Source: Pseudomonadota bacterium
GTDB lineage: Bacteria > Pseudomonadota > Alphaproteobacteria > Rhodobacterales > Rhodobacteraceae
Reading direction: 5' to 3'
Length of the DNA: 64,000 bases
NCBI GenBank assembly: GCA_963205235.1
Contig: CAUJIP010000012.1
Span: 16,641-80,640 of the forward strand
Made by a program: the position numbers and the translations under genes
In this document: piece by piece, positions 1-9,694 of the stretch
Position numbering within the stretch: position 1 is the first letter of the stretch
Layout of the letters: every line of letters starts with the position of its first letter
Notes under the pieces: model-generated
Seen by the model: only the letters and a program-made list of their open reading frames with translations
The model's database searches: none
What the model was told of the DNA's origin: nothing

Positions 1-2
1 GA

Positions 3-1073
3 ACCACGCGAAGCCTGACCCGGCATCATTGGGGCAGGTCCGGTGCAAGGCCCAAGGTCTATCTGCAGGGTGGCCTTCATGCCGATGAAATGCCCGGTCC
101 CTTGGCGCTTTATCACCTGATGGACCTTCTGGATCAGGCCGAAGCCGAAGGCCGCATCCCCGGCCACGTCGTTGTCGTTCCCTTGGCGAACCCGATCGGC
201 CTGTCGGAATGGCTGCTGCACAAGCCGATCGGGCGGCGCGATCTGGAAGGGGCGAACAACTTCAACCGGGGCTATCCCGATCTGGCGGCTCTGACCGGCG
301 ACGCGCTGGAGGGTCAGCTTGGCCCGGACGCCGCTGCGAATGTGGCGGCGATCCGGCAGGCCTTTGGAACAGCCCTTGCCGCGCAGGAGCCCGAGACCGA
401 GGTCGACGAACTTCGCCTGCGGTTGGTGCAGGGGTCCTGCGATGCCGACCACGTCCTTGACCTGCACTGCGACCATTTTGCGGTGATGCATCACTACACG
501 TCCTCTGCAATGGCCGAGGTAGGCGAGGTTCTGGGCCGCGCCGTCGGCTCGAAACTGGCACTTCTGGAGGATCTGTCGGGCGGCAATGCCTTTGACGAGG
601 CGCATACCGCCCCCTGGCGGACCCTGCGCGCGCGGTTCCAGGGTCACCCGATCCCCGACCCCTGCTTTGCAACGACGCTGGAATATCGCGGGCAGCATGA
701 CGTGTCGGACCCGGTAGCCATGACCGATGCACAGGGGTTGATGGCATTCCTGTCTGCCGTTGGCGCGGTCACGGGCGGCCCTGCCCCGATCCATCCCGCC
801 GCCGAAACCGCCCCCTTGGCGGGTGCGCTGGAATTCATGGCCCCGATGGGCGGGATTGTCACCTGGGTCACCTCGGTGGGGGACCGGGTGACCGAAGGCC
901 AAGTCCTTGGCCATGTCACCGACCCCACGACCCGCCGCCGGGTCGAGATCACCGCGCCGACGACCGGCCTTCTGTTCCGGCAGGAACTTTGGACCTCGTG
1001 CCTGAAGGGACAAGGCCTGTGCCATGTGGCCGGGCAAGAGGTTCGGCGGCAGGGCGAGCTTCTATCGAACTGA
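3..1073 (+). CDS. Succinylglutamate desuccinylase/aspartoacylase-family (M14) hydrolase, 5' partial
   Basis: The frame is open from the left edge, so the true start lies outside the window; about 356 residues are visible. The zinc-site signature H-A-D-E follows a G-G-L stretch near nt 70-90, a second zinc histidine sits in L-D-L-H-C-D near nt 455-470, and the likely catalytic glutamate is in T-L-E-Y-R-G near nt 680. The C-terminal third (M-A-P-M-G-G-I-V onward) resembles the beta-barrel domain typical of AstE/AspA-like enzymes. The family removes acyl groups from N-acylated amino acids or cleaves terminal residues. The gene lies 28 bp before a peptide ABC transporter operon, so it probably processes an imported substrate. 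The substrate cannot be read from sequence. Confidence 0.85.
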   Translation, partial: TTRSLTRHHWGRSGARPKVYLQGGLHADEMPGPLALYHLMDLLDQAEAEGRIPGHVVVVPLANPIGLSEWLLHKPIGRRDLEGANNFNRGYPDLAALTGDALEGQLGPDAAANVAAIRQAFGTALAAQEPETEVDELRLRLVQGSCDADHVLDLHCDHFAVMHHYTSSAMAEVGEVLGRAVGSKLALLEDLSGGNAFDEAHTAPWRTLRARFQGHPIPDPCFATTLEYRGQHDVSDPVAMTDAQGLMAFLSAVGAVTGGPAPIHPAAETAPLAGALEFMAPMGGIVTWVTSVGDRVTEGQVLGHVTDPTTRRRVEITAPTTGLLFRQELWTSCLKGQGLCHVAGQEVRRQGELLSN

Positions 1074-1101
1074 ACAACGATAACCAACCGGGAGAGACAA
1101 C

Positions 1102-2703
1102 ATGATCGGACAAGGAAAGGGATGGGCGCGCTGGCTGGCCGGTGCCGCCATGGCTCTGGCGCTGGCGACCACCCCGGCGCTGGCGGACGATACGCTGGAC
1201 AGGGGCGTGGGATCGGAATGGTCCTCGCTTGACCCGCAGGTGAACTTTGACGCCGCAGCGGGCTGGATTCTGGCGGATGCCTATGAAGGGCTGGTCAACT
1301 TTGACCCGACCGGCAAGATCATCCCCGGCGCCGCCGAAAGCTGGGACGTCAGCGATGACGGCAAGACCTATACCTTCCATCTGCGCGAAGGATTGAAATG
1401 GTCGAACGGCGATCCGCTGGTCGCGCAGGATTTCGTCAACGGCGTGCTGCGGACGCTGAACCCCGACACGGTGTCGGAAAAGGGCTATTACTTCTATTCC
1501 ACCATCCAGATCAAAGGCGCCGGAGCCCTTGCAAATGCCGAGACGAAGGACCCAGCCGTCCTTGGCATGACTGCGCCGGATGACCGCACTGTGGTAATCG
1601 AGATGGACACGCCCGCGCCCCATATCCTGGACCTGATGGGGTCGTTCCAGCTTGCGCCCCTGCATTCCCCCAGCTTTGCCGCAGGCGGCGCGGCGGCATT
1701 CATCGATCCGGCGCAGGTCGTGTCGAACGGGGCCTATGTCATCAAGGAAGTCGTCCCGCAAAGCCATGTGCTGCTGGAGAAAAACCCGAACTACTGGGAC
1801 GCGGCCAACGTGAAGATCCCCTTCGTCAAGTATCACGTCACCGAAGACGTGGGCACCGAACTGAAACGCTATCAGGCGGGTGAACTGGACATCACCTATG
1901 ACATTCCGCTGGCCGATCTGGAACGGCTGACGGCGGAAACCCCCGATGAGGTGCGGGTCTTCGGGTCGACCTATCTGATCTACTACAGCTTCAACCTGTC
2001 GAACCCCGACCTTGCCAACCTCGACCTGCGCCGCGCGCTGTCGCTGGCCTTGGACCGTGAGGTGCTCGAGGGCAAGATCGTCAAGGCGGGCGGCGTGCCG
2101 ACCCTGTCTTATGCCGGGGGTTTTGATCCTGACTATCCTGCCCCCCAGATCGCCGAAGCTGCCATGACCCAGGCCGAACGCGAGGCCTTGGCGCAAGAGC
2201 TTTATGCCAAGGCGGGCTATGGGCCGGACAATCCGCTGAAGCTGTCAATTGCAACGACAGTGGCCGAAGTGAACATCCGCCGCGCGCAAGGGGCTGCGCT
2301 GATGTGGAAGAAAGTGCTGGGGGCCGAGGTCGAGCTGAACTCGATGGAACGCAAGGCCTGGCTGGACCTGTTCTACACCGACGATTGGACGATCTTTGCC
2401 GATAACCTGGTGGGCGACTTTGCCGGACCCGAGACGTTCCTGTCCTACATGCGCCCTTCGGCCGAGGCAGGCTATGGTTGGGAAAGCCCGGCGTTCGAGG
2501 CAGCGATGGACGAAGCCGCGCAGGTGCCGGACAAGGCCGGTCGCTATGTCGGTCTGGCCAAGGCGGAACGCATCCTCTTGGACGACTACATCTTCGCGCC
2601 CATGGCCATCGAACCCTACCGGCATCTGGTGAAACCCAATGTCAAAGGCTTTGAAGCCTCGGCTGCGGGCTATCACAACAGCCAGTTCATGTCGCTGGAA
2701 TAG
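1102..2703 (+). CDS. Peptide ABC transporter substrate-binding protein (SBP_bac_5 family)
   Basis: 533 residues, a normal length for OppA/DppA-type periplasmic binding proteins. An N-terminal Sec signal peptide is clear (basic start, hydrophobic run, A-L-A before D-D). The mature protein begins with L-D-P-Q, and E-G-L-V and [12 protein letters not shown] follow, all typical of family 5 binding proteins. It should capture peptides or similar solutes in the periplasm and deliver them to the permeases encoded next. A GGGAGAG ribosome site precedes the ATG. The gene ends in TAG and is followed at once by a strong hairpin that may raise its expression relative to the permease genes. Confidence 0.95.
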   Translation: MIGQGKGWARWLAGAAMALALATTPALADDTLDRGVGSEWSSLDPQVNFDAAAGWILADAYEGLVNFDPTGKIIPGAAESWDVSDDGKTYTFHLREGLKWSNGDPLVAQDFVNGVLRTLNPDTVSEKGYYFYSTIQIKGAGALANAETKDPAVLGMTAPDDRTVVIEMDTPAPHILDLMGSFQLAPLHSPSFAAGGAAAFIDPAQVVSNGAYVIKEVVPQSHVLLEKNPNYWDAANVKIPFVKYHVTEDVGTELKRYQAGELDITYDIPLADLERLTAETPDEVRVFGSTYLIYYSFNLSNPDLANLDLRRALSLALDREVLEGKIVKAGGVPTLSYAGGFDPDYPAPQIAEAAMTQAEREALAQELYAKAGYGPDNPLKLSIATTVAEVNIRRAQGAALMWKKVLGAEVELNSMERKAWLDLFYTDDWTIFADNLVGDFAGPETFLSYMRPSAEAGYGWESPAFEAAMDEAAQVPDKAGRYVGLAKAERILLDDYIFAPMAIEPYRHLVKPNVKGFEASAAGYHNSQFMSLE

Positions 2704-2710
2704 GGGCACA

Positions 2711-2737
2711 GGCCCGGGCGGGCCACCCGCCCGGGCC
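2711..2737 (+). promoter_or_regulatory. Intercistronic 12-bp perfect hairpin between binding-protein and permease genes
   Basis: Bases 2711-2722 pair perfectly with 2726-2737 around a 3-nt loop. The stem is entirely G/C and has no U-tract behind it. It starts 7 bp after the stop codon of the binding-protein gene and ends 7 bp before the permease ATG. In other ABC operons (malE-malF is the classic case) such a structure protects the upstream mRNA and makes the binding protein more abundant. That role is inferred here. Confidence 0.8.
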
Positions 2738-2744
2738 GCATATC

Positions 2745-3668
2745 ATGCTGCGATTCATCGGAAAACGGCTGTGGCACGGGGGGCTGACGCTGGCGGCGTT
2801 GGTCACGCTGACCTTTTTCGTCATGCGCCTTGCCCCCGGAGGGCCGTTTTCCCGCAATCGCAAGATCAGCCCGGAAGTGCAGGCCAATATCGAGGCCGCC
2901 TTCCATCTGGACGAACCCCTGTGGATGCAGTTCGGTCGATTTGTCTGGGGCGTCCTGCGCTGGGACCTTGGCCCTTCGACCAAGCACCGCGACTATTCGG
3001 TCAACGACCTTATCGCCAGCGGCCTGCCCTATTCGCTGACCATCGGCTTCTGGGCCATCGTGATCGCGGCACTGGTTGGCATCGCCCTTGGCATGGCGGG
3101 GGCATTGCGGCGCAATTCGGTCCCCGACTATCTGGCGGGGACGGTTGGCGTCGTGGGCATCGCCGTCCCGATCTTTGTCATCGGCCCCTTGTTCCAGGCT
3201 TTCTTTTCGTTGCGACTGGGGTGGTTTCCGGTTGGCGGCGTGAATGACGGAGCGCGTTCGCTGATCCTGCCGGTGATCGTGCTGGCCTTGCCGAACATCG
3301 CCTATATCAGCCGCCTGACCCGCACCTCGATGATCGAGACCCTGCGCGAAAACCACGTCCGCACTGCGCGGGCCAAGGGCGTGGGCTGGCGCAGGGTGCT
3401 GACCTCGCATGTCCTGACCGGGGCGCTTTTGCCGGTGATCGCCTATCTTGGCCCGGCAACCGCCGCGATCATCACCGGCTCGATCCTGATCGAGACGATG
3501 TTCGCCGTCCCCGGAATCGGGCGGCATTTCGTCGATGCTGCCCTGAACCGGGACTACCCCTTGGTCATGGGGATCACGCTTCTTTATGGCGGGCTCTTGA
3601 TCCTGTTCAACATCGGCACCGACGTGATCCGCGCGATCCTTGACCCGAGGATCCGCAATGAGCGTTGA
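2745..3668 (+). CDS. Peptide ABC transporter permease, DppB/OppB type
   Basis: 307 residues with an N-terminal transmembrane helix, the conserved M-R-L-A-P-G-G-P-F region after it, and five further membrane segments. The EAA-type cytoplasmic loop (R-T-A-R-A-K-G near residue 208) is the contact site for the ATPase. It forms the inner-membrane channel with the next gene's product. The start lies 7 bp after the intercistronic hairpin. The 3' end overlaps the next gene by 11 bp, indicating translational coupling. Confidence 0.93.
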   Translation: MLRFIGKRLWHGGLTLAALVTLTFFVMRLAPGGPFSRNRKISPEVQANIEAAFHLDEPLWMQFGRFVWGVLRWDLGPSTKHRDYSVNDLIASGLPYSLTIGFWAIVIAALVGIALGMAGALRRNSVPDYLAGTVGVVGIAVPIFVIGPLFQAFFSLRLGWFPVGGVNDGARSLILPVIVLALPNIAYISRLTRTSMIETLRENHVRTARAKGVGWRRVLTSHVLTGALLPVIAYLGPATAAIITGSILIETMFAVPGIGRHFVDAALNRDYPLVMGITLLYGGLLILFNIGTDVIRAILDPRIRNER

Positions 3669-4545
3669 TGTCCTTTCCCGCGAAACCGCGCCGCCGCCAT
3701 CGGCGTCGACCTTGCGGCTGCAGTTTCGCCGTTTCCGCAAGAACCATCTTGCCATGGCCTCGGTCTGGCTTCTGGCGCTGATTGTGCTGGGCTGCTTCTT
3801 CGGACCCTACGCATTCCCCTTTACCGGCGAGGATGCCGATTTCGACTTCATCTCTGCCCCGGCGCATTTCCAGTGGCCGCATCTTTTCGGCACCGACGAA
3901 TTCGGTCGCGACCTGCTGGTCCGGGTGCTGGAAGGCGGGCAAGTTTCCTTGACCATCGGCTTTCTGGGCGCACTTGTCGCAGGCGTGATCGGTGTCCTTT
4001 ACGGGGCCGTTGCGGGCTTTGTCGGCGGCAGGGCCGACGGCCTGATGATGCGCGCGGTCGAGATCCTTTATGGCTTTCCCTATGTGATCCTGGTGATCCT
4101 GCTGTCGCTTCTGTTTGGCGGCGGCAACCTTGCGCTTTTCGCCGCCATCGTCTTCACACTGTGGCTGACCCCCGCCGTCATCGTCCGGGCGCAGGCGCAA
4201 AGCCTTGCCCGCCGCGAATTCATCGAGGCCGCCCGCGCCGGTGGCATGACCGGTCGGCAGATCGTCCTTGAACATATCGTGCCGAACTGCATGTCAGTGG
4301 TGATCGTCTACGGCAGCCTTCTGGTGCCCGAAGTGATCCTTTCGGAATCGTTCCTGTCGTTCCTTGGGATCGGCATCAAGGAACCGCAGGCCAGCTGGGG
4401 CAACCTGATTTCTTCCGGTACCTCGGCGATGGACAGCGACTTGCGGCTTCTCTTGCTGCCGGGGGTGCTGCTTGCCCTTGTCCTTCTCTGCCTCAACTTC
4501 ATCGCCGATGGGCTGCGTGACGCCTTTGACCCAAATGACCGCTGA
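3658..4545 (+). CDS. Peptide ABC transporter permease, DppC/OppC type
   Basis: I chose ATG 3658 (295 residues) over an upstream in-frame TTG at 3640 because an AGG ribosome site lies 7 bases upstream and the start overlaps the end of the previous permease gene, as expected in a coupled operon. The protein has the short N-terminal cytoplasmic segment, first helix and periplasmic part containing F-G-T-D-E-F-G-R-D of the DppC family, then five more helices. The EAA loop (E-A-A-R-A-G-G) is present near residue 190. It is the second half of the membrane channel. Confidence 0.93.
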   Translation: MSVDVLSRETAPPPSASTLRLQFRRFRKNHLAMASVWLLALIVLGCFFGPYAFPFTGEDADFDFISAPAHFQWPHLFGTDEFGRDLLVRVLEGGQVSLTIGFLGALVAGVIGVLYGAVAGFVGGRADGLMMRAVEILYGFPYVILVILLSLLFGGGNLALFAAIVFTLWLTPAVIVRAQAQSLARREFIEAARAGGMTGRQIVLEHIVPNCMSVVIVYGSLLVPEVILSESFLSFLGIGIKEPQASWGNLISSGTSAMDSDLRLLLLPGVLLALVLLCLNFIADGLRDAFDPNDR

Positions 4546-5512
4546 ACCGCTTCTTTCCCTGCAGGACCTGACCGTCCGCTTCCGCCTGCCGCAGGGGGAA
4601 ACGGTGGCCGTCGATGGCGTGTCGCTTGACCTTGCGCCGGGCGAGGTGCTGGGCATCGTCGGTGAAAGCGGATCGGGCAAAAGCCAGATCCTTTATGCGC
4701 TGATGGGGCTGCTGGCCTCCAACGGCAGGGCCGGGGGCCGTGCGCTGTTTCAGGGCCAAGACCTGCTGGCGCTGACCGAAGCGCAGCTTGACCGGGTGCG
4801 GGGCCAGGACATCTCGATGATCTTCCAGGACCCGATGACCTCGCTGAACCCCTATACCCGGGTTGTCGATCAACTGGCCGAAGGGCTGATCGTCCACAAG
4901 GGACTGTCCAGGGCCGATGCGCGGGCCGAAGGTGTGCGGATGCTGGACCGCGTCCGCATTCCCGATGCCGCGCGTCGCGCCCGGCTTTACCCGCATGAGT
5001 TTTCCGGCGGCATGCGGCAGCGGGTGATGATCGCGATGGCGCTGCTGGCGCGGCCCAAGCTTTTGCTGGCCGACGAACCCACCACCGCGCTGGACGTGAC
5101 CATTCAGGCGCAGGTCCTTGACCTGATGGCGGAACTGGGGCGCGAGACGGGGACGGCCATCGTGCTTGTCACCCACGATCTTGGCGTCGTGGCGCGTCTT
5201 TGCGACCGGGTGGCGGTTTTGTATGGCGGTCGGGTGATGGAAGAAGCCAAGGCCGAGGCTTTGTTTGACACCCCCTCGCACCCCTATACCCGTGGTCTTC
5301 TGGCCGCGATGCCCCGGCTTGAAAGCCCGCTTACCCCCCGCCTTGGCACCATTCCCGGCACACCGCGGTCCGGCGGGGGCGACCTTCCCGGCTGCCCCTT
5401 CGCTGCCCGCTGCACCGAACGGTTGGACCACTGCACGACCACGCGCCCCGTGCTGCAATCCACTGCCCCCGACCGCCGCTCTGCCTGCCACTTGATCGAG
5501 GCCGCGACATGA
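4535..5512 (+). CDS. Peptide ABC transporter ATP-binding protein, DppD/OppD type
   Basis: 325 residues from ATG 4535, which overlaps the end of the preceding permease gene; a start further upstream at 4472 would lie deep inside that gene and is unlikely. Walker A is G-E-S-G-S-G-K-S, the ABC signature is F-S-G-G-M-R-Q-R, Walker B is [12 protein letters not shown], and the switch histidine is in V-T-H-D. The C-terminal oligopeptide-transporter extension has the G-C-P-F-A-A-R-C motif. It pairs with the next ATPase to drive uptake. The stop overlaps the next ATG. Confidence 0.95.
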   Translation: MTAEPLLSLQDLTVRFRLPQGETVAVDGVSLDLAPGEVLGIVGESGSGKSQILYALMGLLASNGRAGGRALFQGQDLLALTEAQLDRVRGQDISMIFQDPMTSLNPYTRVVDQLAEGLIVHKGLSRADARAEGVRMLDRVRIPDAARRARLYPHEFSGGMRQRVMIAMALLARPKLLLADEPTTALDVTIQAQVLDLMAELGRETGTAIVLVTHDLGVVARLCDRVAVLYGGRVMEEAKAEALFDTPSHPYTRGLLAAMPRLESPLTPRLGTIPGTPRSGGGDLPGCPFAARCTERLDHCTTTRPVLQSTAPDRRSACHLIEAAT

Positions 5513-6477
5513 CCCTGCTGGAGTCCCGCAACCTTGGCGTCGGCTACAGGATCCCCGGCACGGGCCTTTTCTCCGCTGCGCGGATGCTGCCGATTGTCCA
5601 CGACCTGTCGCTGACGCTTGACCCCGGCCGCACCCTTGGCGTCGTGGGCGAAAGCGGCTGCGGCAAATCCACCCTTGGCCGCGCGCTGTTGCGGCTGATC
5701 GTGCCCTCGGACGGGCAGGTGCTGTGGCAGGGCGAAGACATGGCCACGATCCCCGACCTGCGCCGCCGTCGGGCGGAGATGCAGATCATCTTTCAGGACC
5801 CCGTCGCAGCCCTTGACCCCCGGATGACGCTGGCCAAGATCGTCAGCCGACCGCTGGCAACCTTTGAACCCAACCTGTCGCGCAAGGATGCCCGCGCCCG
5901 CGCGGTTCAGGCGCTGGAACAGGTCGGCCTTTCCGCCGATTTCGCCGACCGCTTCCCGCATGAGCTGTCGGGCGGGCAGGCGCAAAGGGTGGGCATCGCC
6001 CGCGCCATCGTCGGGCGGCCAAAGCTGATCATCTGCGACGAACCCGTCTCGGCGCTGGATGTGTCAATTCAAGCGCAGGTGATCAACCTGTTGATGGAGC
6101 TGCAGGAAAAGATGGGCTTGGCGCTTGTCTTCATCTCGCACAATCTGGCAGTGGTCCGGCATATCAGCCACGATGTGATGGTGATGTGCCTTGGCCGCGT
6201 GGTCGAACAGGCACCCCGGAGTGAATTCTACGCCCGCCCGCTGCACCCCTATTCACAGGCGCTGATGGACGCCGTTCCCGAACCCGACCCCCGCCGCGAA
6301 AAGGGCCGCGTCGGCACTGCGCTGGCGGGGGAACTGCCATCCGTCCTGAACCCGCCGCCCGGCTGCGTCTTTGCCAGCCGCTGCCCCAAAGCCACCGACC
6401 TTTGCCGCCAGACCCGCCCGGAGTTGCGCACGGTCGCCCCGGGCCGCCAAGCCGCCTGCCATTTCATCGAGGCCTGA
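5509..6477 (+). CDS. Peptide ABC transporter ATP-binding protein, DppF/OppF type
   Basis: 322 residues, starting in a 4-bp ATGA overlap with the previous ATPase gene. It has Walker A G-E-S-G-C-G-K-S, signature L-S-G-G-Q-A-Q-R, Walker B with C-D-E-P-V-S-A-L-D, and the C-terminal P-P-G-C-V-F-A-S-R-C-P extension found in oligopeptide transporter ATPases. It is the second nucleotide-binding subunit of the importer. The operon thus has one binding protein, two permeases and two ATPases, the complete family set. Confidence 0.95.
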   Translation: MTLLESRNLGVGYRIPGTGLFSAARMLPIVHDLSLTLDPGRTLGVVGESGCGKSTLGRALLRLIVPSDGQVLWQGEDMATIPDLRRRRAEMQIIFQDPVAALDPRMTLAKIVSRPLATFEPNLSRKDARARAVQALEQVGLSADFADRFPHELSGGQAQRVGIARAIVGRPKLIICDEPVSALDVSIQAQVINLLMELQEKMGLALVFISHNLAVVRHISHDVMVMCLGRVVEQAPRSEFYARPLHPYSQALMDAVPEPDPRREKGRVGTALAGELPSVLNPPPGCVFASRCPKATDLCRQTRPELRTVAPGRQAACHFIEA

Positions 6478-6478
6478 G

Positions 6479-8308
6479 ATGACCGAAGCCCCTACAGATT
6501 GGGCCGCCCTTTGGGCCGCTTGCCCCCAGCTTTCCAACATCCAAGCCAGCGCCGATGGACGATGGGCCTTCTGGTGCTGGCAAGGCATGACCGACACGGA
6601 TGAGGTCTGGTGCGCACCTTTGGACGGGTCCGCCCCGCCCCGGCGACTGACCCATGGGCAGGATCATTTCCTGATCCGTGATGTCAGCCCCGATGGTTCG
6701 CGCCTGCTGCTCGCCCAGTCGGTGAATGCCTGCGAACATGATCACCTGCTGCTGCTTGACCGCGACAGTGGGGCACTGACGCAACTTACCCCTACGCAGT
6801 CCACCCACTATGTCTATGGCGGCTGCCTGTCGGCGGATGGAACCAAGGTCTTTTTCTTGGCCGATGTCGACTATGCGACCGGCGAGGTGACGCAGGGGTC
6901 ATGGCTCTGGTCACAGGACCTTGCGACCGGGGCCCGCACCTGTATTGCCCGTGCTGATAGCCCGCCGCATTTCTATGTCGGCCCGAAACTGTCACCCGAT
7001 GGAACCCGGCTTCTCTGGCACCGCAGCGAACGTGATCCCGGAGGCTATCAGCTTTGGACGATAGGCACCGATGGCACGGGCCTGCGCGAGGTGCTGAACC
7101 TTGGCCCGAAGAACAACGTCCTTGCCGACTGGCTGGACGATGACCGCATCGCCTTTGTGGCCGAGCATGATGATCGCGACCGGCTGGGCACCCTGACCCT
7201 TTCCACCGGCGCAATCGACTGGATCGCTGGCGAACCTGACCTTTGCCCGCATGACGTTCTGGCCGGAACCGGTACGGCCTTTGCCTGCATCCACCACGAC
7301 CAGTCGAACACCCGCGCCGCGCTGGTCGAAGACGGCACGCTTCGCGCCCTTCCAAACCATTCGGGCCGTCGCAGCCTGCTGCCGCATGCCGCCCTGCCGA
7401 ATGGCGGCTGGCTGGCCGAAGCCTATGACGCCGACGCCCCGCATGATCTTGTCGCCGTGGCTGCAGATGGCACCTGCCGCGTGATCGCGCGGGCTGAACC
7501 GAACCCTGACCGCCGCTTCATCGCCCCGCAGGACTTCCGCTGGACTGCCCCGGATGGCATGGCGATGCAGGGCTGGCTTTACCGGCCCGAAGGCCCCTGC
7601 AAAGGCCTGATCGGCTATGTCCACGGCGGACCGACCTGGCATTCGGAAGACTGGGTCAACCCGAAGATCCAGTTCTTCGTGGCCCAAGGCTATGCCGTGC
7701 TTGACCCGAACTATCGCGGCTCGACCGGCTTTGGCCGCACGCATCGTGAGGCGGTCAAGGATGACGGCTGGGGCGGGCGTGAACAGGCCGACATCAAGGC
7801 GGGGCTGGAGGCTGCGCTGGCATCAGGCATCCCCGGCCCGGTCGCGGTAATGGGCAACAGCTATGGCGGTTTCTCCAGCTGGTTCGCCATCACCCGTCAT
7901 TCCGATCTTGTAACAGCGGCAATCCCGATGTGCGGGATGTATCGGCTGGACATCGATTACCACGCCACCGAAATGCCGCATGGCCGCGCCTATTCCGAGG
8001 AAATGATGGGCGGCACGCCTGAAGAGTTGCCCGAAAAATATGACAACGCCTCACCCGGCCGGTTTATCGACCAGATCAGGGGGCAGGTGATGGTGGTGCA
8101 TGGTCTGGCTGACAGCAACGTCGGGCCAGAGAACACCCATGTGGCACTCCGCGAGCTTGCGGCGGCAGGCATCCCGCATGAATCGCTTTTGTTCGACAAC
8201 GAGGGCCACGGCATCTTTCGCCGGTCAAACGTGGAAACCTATCTGCGGCAGGCGACCGATTTCCTGTTCAAGGCGTTTCGGGCGACAAACGGTCAGACCA
8301 GCGCCTGA
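6479..8308 (+). CDS. Prolyl oligopeptidase family (S9) serine peptidase
   Basis: 609 residues from ATG 6479, one base after the stop of the ABC ATPase gene; a longer frame starting at 6371 would run inside that gene. The N-terminal half is a WD/beta-propeller-like region with repeated D-G-T-R-L and S-P-D-G-S/T motifs. The C-terminal half is an alpha/beta hydrolase with nucleophile serine in G-N-S-Y-G-G, aspartate in G-L-A-D-S-N-V and histidine in E-G-H-G-I. No signal peptide is visible, so it should work in the cytoplasm on peptides brought in by the adjoining transporter. Its 3' end overlaps the convergent TSUP gene by 16 bp. Confidence 0.92.
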   Translation: MTEAPTDWAALWAACPQLSNIQASADGRWAFWCWQGMTDTDEVWCAPLDGSAPPRRLTHGQDHFLIRDVSPDGSRLLLAQSVNACEHDHLLLLDRDSGALTQLTPTQSTHYVYGGCLSADGTKVFFLADVDYATGEVTQGSWLWSQDLATGARTCIARADSPPHFYVGPKLSPDGTRLLWHRSERDPGGYQLWTIGTDGTGLREVLNLGPKNNVLADWLDDDRIAFVAEHDDRDRLGTLTLSTGAIDWIAGEPDLCPHDVLAGTGTAFACIHHDQSNTRAALVEDGTLRALPNHSGRRSLLPHAALPNGGWLAEAYDADAPHDLVAVAADGTCRVIARAEPNPDRRFIAPQDFRWTAPDGMAMQGWLYRPEGPCKGLIGYVHGGPTWHSEDWVNPKIQFFVAQGYAVLDPNYRGSTGFGRTHREAVKDDGWGGREQADIKAGLEAALASGIPGPVAVMGNSYGGFSSWFAITRHSDLVTAAIPMCGMYRLDIDYHATEMPHGRAYSEEMMGGTPEELPEKYDNASPGRFIDQIRGQVMVVHGLADSNVGPENTHVALRELAAAGIPHESLLFDNEGHGIFRRSNVETYLRQATDFLFKAFRATNGQTSA

Positions 8309-9060
8309 CGGATCATGTTCAGCCCGGTCACGACCAGCAGGCCTTGGGTCCAGCGGCGAAAGCGTTTCTGATCCAGCCGGTTCTGCACCGCATTGCCCAG
8401 AACCATCCCGATCATGCCCGGCACGCACAGCGCCGCCGAAAAGGCCAGCGTGTGCAGATTGGCCAGCCCCGTGGCCAGATGCGCCGCCAGCAGGATCACC
8501 GCGCTGATCAGATAGATCACCCCCTGCGCGCGGACCGACTCGGCCTTCTCGGCCCCTGTGGACAGCAAGAACACCAGTAGTGGAGGGCCCCAGATCCCCG
8601 AAACCCCGCCATAGAGCCCGCTGACCACCCCAAGCGCCCATTCGGCCCGGACCCGATGCTGCAGCTTGATGGCAAGGCTACGCCCCAGCAGTTGCAGCCC
8701 CGCGAATACCGAGATCGGCACCCCCAGCAGCAGAAGATACAGCGTCTTCGGGATCACCTCGGCAAAGGGCGCCGAAATCGCGATGCAGACCAGCGTTGCA
8801 ATCAGGAACCTGTGATAGGTCACGACCGTCGCCTTGGTCGAGCCAGTGCCTTGTCGAAAAGCCTGACTGATATTGGTCACCAGCGTCGGCAGGATCAGCC
8901 CGGCAAGGGCCAGTTCCTTTGGCAGAAACATCGCGAAGCCCGACACCATGATCATCGGCATCGCAAAGCCGACCACCCCTTTGACGAACCCGGCCAAAAG
9001 CGCGATGGCCAGCGCCGCGACAAAGGCCTGCGGCTCCAGCCCCGCCATGAACATGTCCAT
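8293..9060 (-). CDS. Sulfite exporter TauE/SafE-family (TSUP) membrane protein
   Basis: 255 residues when started at ATG 9060; in-frame ATGs two and four codons later are alternatives, and an upstream TTG at 9135 is unlikely. About eight hydrophobic segments are visible, with the family's L-A-G-F-V-K-G-V-V-G-F-A motif near the N-terminus repeated in degenerate form (G-V-V-S-G-L-Y-G-G-V-S-G) in the second half. The family exports sulfite, sulfoacetate or other organosulfur anions, but neighbours give no clue to the substrate. The gene is a single minus-strand unit between plus-strand genes. Confidence 0.88.
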   Translation of the reverse strand: MDMFMAGLEPQAFVAALAIALLAGFVKGVVGFAMPMIMVSGFAMFLPKELALAGLILPTLVTNISQAFRQGTGSTKATVVTYHRFLIATLVCIAISAPFAEVIPKTLYLLLLGVPISVFAGLQLLGRSLAIKLQHRVRAEWALGVVSGLYGGVSGIWGPPLLVFLLSTGAEKAESVRAQGVIYLISAVILLAAHLATGLANLHTLAFSAALCVPGMIGMVLGNAVQNRLDQKRFRRWTQGLLVVTGLNMIRQALV

Positions 9061-9169
9061 CCGCACCCCCGCCTTCGCCTTGTTCTTGCAGGGCCTTGGG
9101 GTAATGAAAAGCCCCGTTGACGCCCGCCGACCCAAAGGCTTTCATGCGGCCATTCCCAGTGAGGTTGCC

Positions 9170-9694
9170 ATGCACGCCCCCCGTCTGCGCCATTTTCTTG
9201 CCGCCCTTGTCCTTCTGACCGGCCCAGTCGCGGCGGAACTTGCCCCGATCGCCACCGCTCCGGGGATCAAGGTCGAAAGCCTTGGCGTCTATTGCAATCT
9301 TGAATCGGAAGGCCGCGAAGACGCCCCCGAAACGGATCTTGGCTATATCGACATCCTGTCCGGCATGCCGGATTTCGCGTTTCAACAGCGCGAGATTCCG
9401 GCGCGTCTCGGAATCTCGTTCGGGCTTGTCGCCACGTCGGATCGTGACATCTATCAGGCCCGGATCGAAACCCAGCGGCCCGGCGCGGCCAAGCCCGATG
9501 TCTGGTATTCCGATTTCATCGCCGGGGAACCCGCCCTGCGTGGTTTCAGCTTTGACTTTGCCCGTGAATTGACGCCCGGCATCTGGAAGATGGACGCCTA
9601 TGACGGAGCCGTGCTGCTTTACAGCGTCGAATTCGAGGTTCTGCCGGGGTCCGAACTGCCCGGCGTATCCTCGGACTGCAACCTTATGTCATGA
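9170..9694 (+). CDS. Secreted protein of unknown function, first of a tandem pair (DUF3859-like)
   Basis: 174 residues from ATG 9170, with GAGG 5 bases upstream. A signal peptide ending in V-A-A is evident. The mature part contains a cysteine in V-Y-C-N-L-E, a middle block (F-Q-Q-R-E-I-P-A-R-L-G-I-S-F-G) and a C-terminal G-I-W-K-M-D-A-Y-D-G then L-Y-S-V-E-F-E-V and a second cysteine. The same blocks recur in the next gene, so the two are paralogues. The pattern recalls the DUF3859 family, a tentative memory-based match. The product is probably periplasmic and stabilised by one disulfide. Function is unknown. Confidence 0.8.
   Translation: MHAPRLRHFLAALVLLTGPVAAELAPIATAPGIKVESLGVYCNLESEGREDAPETDLGYIDILSGMPDFAFQQREIPARLGISFGLVATSDRDIYQARIETQRPGAAKPDVWYSDFIAGEPALRGFSFDFARELTPGIWKMDAYDGAVLLYSVEFEVLPGSELPGVSSDCNLMS

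Noticed and set aside
8873..9169. N-terminal extension of the first DUF3859-like protein
   Set aside because: It would run antisense through the TSUP gene and place the signal peptide in mid-protein; the ATG at 9170 is well placed for a signal peptide.
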